Source: Globisporangium splendens
Lineage: Eukaryota > Oomycota > Peronosporomycetes > Pythiales > Pythiaceae
Length of the DNA: 64,000 nt
Assembly: GCA_006386115.1 (NCBI GenBank)
Contig: VFIW01000021.1
Span: forward strand, 434,001-498,000
Reading direction: 5' to 3'
Shown piece after piece: positions 56,376-64,000 of this stretch. Position 1 is the first letter of the stretch. Every line of letters begins with the position of its first letter. The position numbers were made by a program, and so were the translations under genes. Below the pieces are notes generated by a model, which was not told where the DNA came from, made no database searches, and saw nothing but the letters and a program-made list of their open reading frames with translations.

Positions 56376-59300
56376 ATGCAGGCCGCAATTATGGCACCGC
56401 ACGACGAAGGTGACGGCAGCAGACGCTCTTCGTCCGGCTCTTCATCATCAACTGCAGCCAGCAGCCGCCGCCACTGCGACAGCAGCAACATCCAGGTCGC
56501 CGTGCGCGTGCGACCGCTGAGCGCCAACGAACAGGTGCAGGGCAGCGAGCCGTGTGTGAGTGTCGCGGGGTCTCACGTGCTGCTTGGAGGAGACACGGGC
56601 AAGCAGTTCGAATTCGACGCAGTGTTTCCTGTGGATGTAGAGCAGCAGTTCGTGTACGAAAGCCTGATCGCGCCGTTGCTGGATCGCTTCTTTGATGGGT
56701 ACAACGCAACCGTGTTCACCTACGGACAGACCGGATCCGGGAAAACGTTTACGATGGGGAACGAGTTCAAGCTGAGTGTGGCATCTGCCGACCGTGGCAT
56801 CGTTCCACGCGTTATGGACGATGTAGGTCTTTTGATACCCTTCTGTGACTCCTTGTGTTGCATTTGCTGAAACGTGCTGTTTGCGTACAGATTTTCCGAA
56901 CTGTTGTAAATGCACCAGAAAGCAAGAATATCATCGTGAAAGTGTCGTATTTGGAGGTATGTGCAATTACTATTGAGGCATGAATGAAGTCGGCGTGCAT
57001 TATTTACTTGGCGTGTTTCCCTTCTCCAGATCCTGAATGAAGAAATCTACGATCTTTTATCCGATGCATCGAACAACGGCAGTGCGAGTGCGTCCGCAGG
57101 TCTTGCAGTTCGAGACGAAGGGAAACGCGGCATTGTCGTCACCGGACTGAGTGAACACCAAGTCGAATCGATCACGGAAGTTGCATCACTGCTGCAAGCT
57201 GGAGCGTTGCAGCGCGCGACTGCTTCGACTACGATGAACGCCCAATCTAGTCGCTCTCACGCGATTTGTACGCTGACGATGGAGCAACACGACACGGTCA
57301 ACGAAGGTGTCGAAGCGCGTTATTCCAAATTCCATCTCGTTGATTTAGCCGGCTCGGAGCGCGCCAAGAGAACGAACGCAGAAGGTGCGCGGTTCAAGGA
57401 AGGCGTCAACATCAACCGCGGACTCTTGTCGTTGGGTAATGTCATCAACGCCCTCTCGGGACGCAGTCGCACGAACTCATCATCCATCCACATACCATAC
57501 CGAGACTCGAAGCTCACTCGCTTGCTGCAAGACAGTCTCGGTGGGAACAGCAAGACGCTCATGATAGCGTGTGTCAGTCCTGCAGACATCAACTTCGAGG
57601 AAACGTCGAATACGCTGCGCTATGCGTCTCGTGCGCGCAACATCGAAAACAAGGCAGTGGTCAACAAAGAAATGAGTGCGACAAACGAGGTGAGTTACCT
57701 CAAACAGCAGGTTGAGCTACTTCAATTACAACTTTTGCAGCAGTCCAAGCAGCAAATGCAACGTCGCTGCGTTACGGTGAGTGAGGAGTCCAATGTTGAT
57801 CGCGGTGATTTGGAAACGGAGCTTCAGAAGTGGAAGGAAGTGGCTCGTACGCGTGAAGAAGAGCTGCGAATTGTTATGAGCGCGAGAGAGAAATGGAAAA
57901 AAGTTGCAGATGAATTGATGACGAAGAAGAAGACTTCGACACCGATGGAGCCTAAATTTGGTGGAAGGAATGCACCAACGACTCCTGTATCCGCAGCTAG
58001 CGCTATGGCTGAAGAAGCATTGGAATTCGACAAGTCTTTCAGCATTACGCTTGTAGAACTTGCGTCTCCTGCGGAAGTGACATCGAGTGCCAGCCAAGCG
58101 CAGATGCAACTTGATCTGGACAACCTCTCTGAAGTCATCGCCGAGAAAGAGAAGATTTTGCGAGAGCTTGTCACGCTCCCGTCAAATGGCGTCACAGAAG
58201 TGCGACTGGCAGCCCTGGCAACTTCGTACGAAAAGGAAATTATTGAGTTGGAAAAGCGCGTTGGTAAGTTAACCGCTGAGAAAAAACGATTGTCACTTGA
58301 GATTGAAAGGAATGACCAGAGCGCCAACGCAACAGAACGTCAGAGTAAAGGAGATGTGCGCGCACAGCTGCAAGCAATTCAAAGGCAACTGCAAGTCGCC
58401 AAGCAAGCCGAGAAAGAATGCAAGCGTCTGAGTGCACTGTGGAAGACTGGTAAGTTCAAAATTTCTACTTTGGAGGTTGAAATTGTGGGCATGAAGAAGC
58501 AAAAGGCAAGCCTGCAGCGGAAACTGAAAGAAGCATCAGAAGTCCATCGAAAGGAGAAACGCGAGCAAGATTTAAAAATCATGCAGTTGAAGCGCCAAGA
58601 CCAACGAAAGCAGTACGAATTACAGAAACTGAGCGCACTTCACAGCAAGCAGAGTAACGTCCTGAAGCGAAAGACAGAGGAAGTGGCCATGGCGAACAAA
58701 CGGATGCGGACGATGGCGCTTCAGCAGCAGCAGGCTCAAAAGATGCAAAAGGGCACATCATCACTAAGGTGTTCGTTATCTTCCGATGGAAGCAAGAATA
58801 CTGGAGAAGAGAGTAACAAGGTGGGTGACGCGGAGGTGTTCATCGAAGGTATCACACCACTGCTGGAGAGAACATTCGAGATCCAGACGACGATTTACGG
58901 TGCTAAAGCTGCAATTCAGGTGGATTTGGAGGAACGCAAGAAGCTGGCGCTCGAGATCTCGCAGTTGGAATCGAATCCACCCAAGAATGCCAACAACAGT
59001 GACAAGCTGGCGAGCTTGAAAAGTTCCTTGAGAGAAAAGAATGCGGAAATTCGACTACTTCAGCAAAAGATGATCAGCGTGGAGCGGAATAACGCCTTGC
59101 CTACCGAATTATTCCCAGTGAAAGCAAGTGCGTGCCATCAAATGATCAAATACTTGATGGAAAGTGCAGTCGAAAGCAAAGCGGCTTGCATGGAGCTGGA
59201 AAACACGAAGGCTGCTTTGGACGCAGTGGAGGAGCAGCTCGTTACACAAGCTGACAAATACGAGCACACAATTGCAGAATTGAAGAAAGATGCTGAAGAA

Positions 59301-59993
59301 CTTGGTCACCGTGCAGGCACTTCACTCAACAGTCTCGATTTGGGTTCTTCAAAAGCACCGCGAGAGCAAGATGCGGGAAAAGATGCACTTCAACAGGAGC
59401 TTGATGCGACCAAGAAGGAACTCGCTGCATTGAGACAGCAGATTGCAGATAAGGAATTAGTTCCGAAAAAGAAACCAGCTCAGAAGAAGAAGGTCGAAGA
59501 AGTGATTGCTGAAAGCGACATTTTGTCGAGCAGCGAGGACGACAACGACTCGGACGACAGTGGTGACGATTCGGACTACATCGAGAATGAAGGGAAGCAG
59601 GCGGCGAAGCGTAAAGCATCATTTGCTAATAAACAAGCAAGACAGAGTGGTGGCGGCAGTGGCAACGTCATGGACGAAATCGATGAGTTGCTGGCCGAGC
59701 CTTCCCGCGCTGGGGTCCCAGTTTGCTGCTCGTGTAACGGCAAATGCGCCACGAAAGGGTGCGCGTGCAAGGCCGAGAAGCAAACGTGCGGCAGTGAATG
59801 TGCATGCAACGCCTCAAAGTGCCACAATCGCGAAGGTTTCCAAGCAGCACCGAAGAGGAGAAAGAGCGCCAAGTCCGGTCTCGTGCAAGATGACAAAGAA
59901 AGTGAGGTGGAATCGTTCTTTCATGTCAGTGCTGCTATTGACAAGGAAGACATGCTGCCGCCTTCGTCCCTCACCACCTATCGTCCAAGTTGA
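56376..59993 (+). CDS. KIF4: Kinesin-4 chromokinesin (KIF4 type) with cysteine-rich domain
   Basis: Exons 56376-56822, 56891-56956 and 57030-59993 encode 1158 aa. The N-terminal motor (about 38-370) has IQVAVRVRPLS, P-loop GQTGSGKT, switch I SSRSHAICTL and switch II VDLAGSE, then the neck region ENKAVVNKE. A long coiled coil spans about 385-1000. An acidic Ser/Asp stretch (SSSEDDNDSDDSGDDSDY) follows. Near 1070-1105 lies a CxC/CRD-type cysteine cluster (CCSCNGKCATKGCACK, CGSECACNASKCHNR) that matches the signature of KIF4 proteins. In animals this domain binds an Fe-S cluster, and KIF4 organises the spindle midzone and chromosome arms with PRC1 and condensin. A second in-frame ATG is at 56391. 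Confidence 0.95.
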
Positions 59994-60217
59994 AGAAGTT
60001 GTGGTCCAGAGGTGACAGCACAATGCTGAAAACGCTACCAGCACGCTCAACGGTAGCAAAATTGCTTGGCATGGCATGGAAACGGTGGCCGAGGCGATCA
60101 AAATATGTACAATATCGCTAAAAACACCCTCAGGTTGTTTTAAAATTCGTACTTCTGTTCATTCTTATGCTTCATACGCACGCACTAAACCTTCTCGCTG
60201 CTTTCGGATCCGCAGAA

Positions 60218-63200
60218 TTACGCTTCACTGTCACCGAACAAATCGATCGATCGCTGCATGTAATCGTCGGCGTCGTCCTCTTCGTCTGTGTCCGAGGACG
60301 CGTGGATTCCTCTCGATGACTTCCGTGTCGGCGTGCGGATGGTCACGCCATTGCTGCTCGCATTGCTGCCGCCTTTCTTGTCCGACTTGGTTCGGATCAC
60401 GAGCGCGGCTTCTTTCGGCTTGTGGTACTGGTATCCGCCGCCGCTGGATGAAGACACCGACGAGTACTTGGCACGCTGCGCCTTCGCCTTTTCTTCGCTC
60501 TTCTTCGCAAGAAAGTTCTGGATGTCGACGCGGTCTCGAGTGTTCATGAACTCCAAGGACACGGTCGTGTCGATCACAAGGATCAGCTCCTGGTAATCCG
60601 GTGTCCTACTGCGCAGGATGTCCTCTGAAGGGTAGAACTCGTACGAGACCACTTCCAAGATATCGCACGAATCTCGGTGGTACGGAATGCGCGCGAATTT
60701 CAGTCTATCCACTGGAATCGAGAACGCGATGCTTGCTTCCTCGGACAGATACGTCAACGGGTACATGTCCTGCAGCTCCTTCGAGATCACAACTTCACAG
60801 CGTCTCGACTTGCTGAAGCGCCATTTCGAGCGGTCGACGTAAACAAATTCGACGACTCGATGATTGGGACTTGCCTGCTCGGGCTGCGGCAAAATTTGCG
60901 CGACGATGCCGCGTCCTTCGTAGACCGCTAAACTGGACGCGTCGACTAGCTTCTTGTCATTGACTAAAATGTTCGCCATGGTGTTTTGACGCAGATCTCG
61001 AAGACGAATTTGGGATGGCATCACGTTGGTCTCGGCCTCCAGGTACTTCTTCTCAAGGAGAATCGCCCACACGCGCTTGCGGATCTCTTCAACCTGCATT
61101 TCTTCGCTGATCACCACCTGTCCGACGTGCGTAAACTCCGAGTCGTCTCGTCCAGAAGTAAGCAGCAGCTCATCCGCATCAAACGGATTCCCATCGGCGT
61201 CCGCACCCACCGACGGTCCATTGACGACAGTAAGCTGAGGTTCCTGATTACTTGGGCTCGAGTCCACAGCCTGCGCAGCCTTTGGTGGACGGTGCAGCAC
61301 CAATCGGAAATTGTACTCGCCTCGGTTGAGCGGGGTACCTTCCAGCACAAACACCGTGTGATTCGTGCCAATCGAGAGCTTGTAGAGCGTGGTGTCGATG
61401 GTCTTGATCTCGACGCCTGCCGCGTTGATGCCGCGCAAGATCTTGAATTTGTCATGCGGCAACCCGATTTTGTTGCTGATCTTCTGCTTCAACGTCAAGA
61501 TCGTTTCTCTGCGGTCGATGCGGATCGGCTCCGCACCTCGATCCAGGTACTTGAAATTCACCGTGATCATATTCGCTTCCCGCTCGAAGAACTCTTCGGC
61601 GAGCGATGGCGCTTGCAGATCGCTAGTCTCTTCAACAAACACTTCCGTGCCGTTCGTCAGGTGCAAGTCCATCTTCAGGCGAAGGTTCAGAGTGTACGCC
61701 TCTTCGTTCTTGTTCAGGATCTTCACTGGCGACGTTCCATACCCGCTTTTCGTAACGAGACGAACTTTCATGTCCTCTGGAATCGCAAATTTTTGCTTGA
61801 CGAGCGCACAAAGCGATCCCAGCGTCGCATTGTCGTCCACTTGGATGCAGCGCGCCATCAGACTCGGCTTCAGTTTATTGGCACTGCCAGCTGCAATCTC
61901 GGGAGTACTCGAGTTGTCATTATCGCTGTTGTTGTTGTCCTCGTCGGATCCTTCGTTCCCGACAAAGCGGCGCATGAAGAGCTGCAACTTGAACGGATCG
62001 TACGGCTCCCACTCCTCGTCGTCGCTTTTCACTTCAATGAACAACTGCTGCGCTGCATAAATGCCCAATGACGTCAACGTCGCGTCTTCCTTGCCATCGT
62101 ACGTGTCCGAGAGCAAACAGTTGTAGTCGTTGTATCCACGAAGTCGAACATTCTCGGGCGACGGGATCACAATGTCTTTCTCCTTCGCGAACGCTTCACA
62201 CGCGATCGCCAACGCTTCGCGCACCGTGCTCGTCTTGTACACGTGGATCGATTTCTCCAGATTCTTGGGCTTACTGCCCTTCATGAAGAAACGGATCAGC
62301 ACTTTCTTTGTCATCTCGAGACGTTCTTGCTCCAATTGCTTCAACCGATCTTCGTCGGCCTTCATCTTTTGCGTGAGGTACTCTGGGATGCTCTCCTTCG
62401 GGATCGAATTGATGTTCTTCTCCGACACCAGGCGGTACATGAGCATGTACGCACACGTGCTGTAGCTCATGCGGCTGCCGTAACCATTTCCGCCAGTACC
62501 GCCCCACGCCGTCTTCAACTCGTCATCCGAGATCTCACTCACATGCGAGTCGTTGAAATTGAACCACTTGCCCGTCTCAAGCGACTTGATGTACGCATAG
62601 TAGTGGCCACCGAGCGCGCTGCCCGAGTGGATCAGCACCGAGTACAGTTCATACACGTGCGGCCCATTGCGTCTGATCATGTCTTGCGGGTCAAACGTCG
62701 CGCTCCACGTGTCAAACTCCGTTGGCGCCGTCATACTGTCGCGTCCGCCTTCTTCTTGTTCGCCGTCCTCGTCGGCGAACTGAAGCGGCTGCGACTCGTC
62801 CATGGACGACAAGCGGCGCATGCGGTCGCTTTTGTGGGCCTTCGCTTCCAGTTCATGGCGCTCCATGGACATCTTCCGCGCGATTTTGCCGCGGCCGCGC
62901 GCACCGGATTCATCGCTCACGTACGAGTTCATGTCGAGGAACTTCGGGAACGACACCTGGTTGTGGAGCTTGATGCGATTCATCGTCGCATAGTCAAAGT
63001 CAAAACGCTTGAGCTGCAACGACAGCAGATACGGCAACTTGGAGAACTTGAGGCCCTTGATTGCGTCACGCTTCGTCTTGCACTGGTCGCACATCCACTG
63101 ATTCTCGTTGTTGAGCAGCTCCGGCCGCAGAAAGAGCTCAATCGCTTCTTCGACGCTCTTCATCATCTCCTCCGAGCCAAACGGACGGATCACGAGCGAC

Positions 63201-64000
63201 AAGTCGAGAAAGTTGTCAATGCGTGACGATTCGTGGCCACACGTGTGGCATTGCACGTAATCCTTCAACGAGCCCTGGTACAGATCGTTCACGAGCGTCT
63301 CGTTCACCGTGCCTTTGAACGATTTCTCGATCGCATCGAAGAGCACGCGGCACAATTCCTGCACATCGTGCTGCTGGAACACGTCGGCGCCCGTCCACCC
63401 AAAGCTTTTTGTCAGCGCCTTCGTGCTAATGGACTCATGCGAACTCATCTGCAATTTCGCAAACAGCTTCTGCAACTGGAACGGGATGTTGTACTCCTCT
63501 GGCTCGTCATCGCCGACTTCTTCTTCGTCATCGTTGTCCGTAGCGTCATCGCCATGTGCTGCGCCGCCGTTTTCTTTATTCTTCTTCGTTTTCTTGACCT
63601 TCTGACCGAATTGCCACTGGTAGAGACCCTTGCGGAACTCGGGCGTCATGTACATCGTCTGCAGCAAACTGTTCATGTAGCACGTGGCGCCCTGGTTCGA
63701 GAGACCCGTGTACGGATTCTTCGTGCTCACACTGCGCGACGAGTACGAGGACGACGACGGTGCGCTCGGCTTGTTCGCCGGTCCTTCTTCCACGGGCGAG
63801 TCGTACAGATGCGCGTATCCGGGCTCCTCCGTGTACATCGTGAGCGCCGTCGACATGGACGATGCGCCGGCGTTCGACACGACGGGCGACGAGCTGTACG
63901 GCGCGACGTACGCCTCGTAGCCGTCGTTGTTGTAGCCATCCGCGCCGCCGTACGCGTACGTGTTGTCATCGATGTCTTCGTCGGGCTTCGGCAGCGCCGC
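60218..64000 (-). CDS. USP47: USP47-like ubiquitin carboxyl-terminal hydrolase (5' end outside window)
   Basis: One uninterrupted frame of 1261 codons runs to the right edge without a start, so the N-terminus is missing. The UCH catalytic core has the Cys box NPYTGLSNQGATCYMNSLLQ (Cys codon 63680-63682), two CxxC zinc pairs (CHTCGHES, CDQCKTKRD), and the His box SALGGHYYAYIKS (His codon 62603-62605). An acidic insertion interrupts the core near 63480-63560, and a charged, Ser-rich one lies near 62740-62910. The YTGLSNQG...MTPEFR wording and the long C-terminal series of ubiquitin-like folds (TLTSLGIYAAQQLFIEV, TILTLKQKISNKIGLPHDKF) fit USP47 rather than USP7. The C-terminus is Ser/Asp-rich, ending LFGDSEA. 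Deubiquitinase activity is expected, as all catalytic residues visible are intact. Confidence 0.92.
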   Translation of the reverse strand, partial: AALPKPDEDIDDNTYAYGGADGYNNDGYEAYVAPYSSSPVVSNAGASSMSTALTMYTEEPGYAHLYDSPVEEGPANKPSAPSSSSYSSRSVSTKNPYTGLSNQGATCYMNSLLQTMYMTPEFRKGLYQWQFGQKVKKTKKNKENGGAAHGDDATDNDDEEEVGDDEPEEYNIPFQLQKLFAKLQMSSHESISTKALTKSFGWTGADVFQQHDVQELCRVLFDAIEKSFKGTVNETLVNDLYQGSLKDYVQCHTCGHESSRIDNFLDLSLVIRPFGSEEMMKSVEEAIELFLRPELLNNENQWMCDQCKTKRDAIKGLKFSKLPYLLSLQLKRFDFDYATMNRIKLHNQVSFPKFLDMNSYVSDESGARGRGKIARKMSMERHELEAKAHKSDRMRRLSSMDESQPLQFADEDGEQEEGGRDSMTAPTEFDTWSATFDPQDMIRRNGPHVYELYSVLIHSGSALGGHYYAYIKSLETGKWFNFNDSHVSEISDDELKTAWGGTGGNGYGSRMSYSTCAYMLMYRLVSEKNINSIPKESIPEYLTQKMKADEDRLKQLEQERLEMTKKVLIRFFMKGSKPKNLEKSIHVYKTSTVREALAIACEAFAKEKDIVIPSPENVRLRGYNDYNCLLSDTYDGKEDATLTSLGIYAAQQLFIEVKSDDEEWEPYDPFKLQLFMRRFVGNEGSDEDNNNSDNDNSSTPEIAAGSANKLKPSLMARCIQVDDNATLGSLCALVKQKFAIPEDMKVRLVTKSGYGTSPVKILNKNEEAYTLNLRLKMDLHLTNGTEVFVEETSDLQAPSLAEEFFEREANMITVNFKYLDRGAEPIRIDRRETILTLKQKISNKIGLPHDKFKILRGINAAGVEIKTIDTTLYKLSIGTNHTVFVLEGTPLNRGEYNFRLVLHRPPKAAQAVDSSPSNQEPQLTVVNGPSVGADADGNPFDADELLLTSGRDDSEFTHVGQVVISEEMQVEEIRKRVWAILLEKKYLEAETNVMPSQIRLRDLRQNTMANILVNDKKLVDASSLAVYEGRGIVAQILPQPEQASPNHRVVEFVYVDRSKWRFSKSRRCEVVISKELQDMYPLTYLSEEASIAFSIPVDRLKFARIPYHRDSCDILEVVSYEFYPSEDILRSRTPDYQELILVIDTTVSLEFMNTRDRVDIQNFLAKKSEEKAKAQRAKYSSVSSSSGGGYQYHKPKEAALVIRTKSDKKGGSNASSNGVTIRTPTRKSSRGIHASSDTDEEDDADDYMQRSIDLFGDSEA

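Noticed and set aside
60986..62071. 361-codon plus-strand open frame (and a second at 62243-63226)
   Set aside because: Antisense of the USP47-like gene, whose catalytic boxes are unambiguous on the minus strand.

Overview
This is a compact eukaryotic nuclear region, most likely from an oomycete of the Phytophthora/Pythium type. Genes are dense (21 protein genes or gene remnants in 64 kb). Introns are mostly 50-125 nt with GTRNGT-like donors and AG acceptors. Gene content is typical of protists: RII-type PKA regulatory subunit, mitochondrial HslV, chromokinesin, striatin, VPS13, TRAPPC13. One good oomycete-style initiator (CTCATTTCC) lies just upstream of a start codon. The lineage assignment is inference; no rRNA or other marker gene is present. 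All gene models were built by eye from splice signals, reading-frame continuity and recalled family sequences; no search was run.

Layout, left to right. <1-10448 (-): a very large VPS13 lipid-transfer protein, open at its 3' end. 11430-14174 (-): a single-exon protein made of two complete inward-rectifier K+ channels in tandem. 15063-16438 (+): an HDHD2-like phosphatase with an in-frame stop. 16439-19401 is gene-poor. 19402-22973 (+): a PDZ, zinc-finger and AGC-kinase protein of the MAST/Rim15/IRE type. 23258-24653 (-): EFG1 rRNA-processing factor. 25745-27209 (+): PKA regulatory subunit. 27463-28490 (-): HslV. 28806-30630 (+): TRAPPC13, which meets tail to tail, sharing a TTAA, with 30627-33884 (-), a protein with several FHA-like and two cyclic-nucleotide-binding-like domains. 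35000-35804 (+): a degenerate TBC-like gene. 36546-37309 (+): PTRH2. 37540-39357 (-): acid-sphingomyelinase-like phosphoesterase, followed by a decayed paralogue at 39632-40813 (-). 41608-42284 (+): ribosomal protein L23a. 42641-45127 (-): striatin-like WD40 protein. 46014-48575 (+): ABCB6/HMT1-like half transporter. 49306-51818 (-): DBP2/DDX5 helicase with a 730-nt intron. 52469-53884 (-): BED-type zinc finger fused to a PTPS-like domain. 54244-55506 (-): DSC3-like ubiquitin-like membrane protein. 56376-59993 (+): KIF4-type chromokinesin. 60218->64000 (-): USP47-like deubiquitinase, open at its 5' end.

The region reads as ordinary housekeeping and signalling genes, not a prokaryote-like cluster. 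There is no sign of a virus, transposon or island. The most unusual objects are the tandem Kir channel, the FHA/cNBD scaffold, the PDZ-Zn-kinase fusion, the BED-PTPS fusion, and the phosphoesterase pair, in which both copies lack the catalytic histidine of the GNHD motif. Decay events (HDHD2 stop, phosphoesterase pseudogene, TBC-like fragment) and two sequence habits (GA repeats just upstream of start codons; TG tracts before 3' splice sites) also deserve attention.
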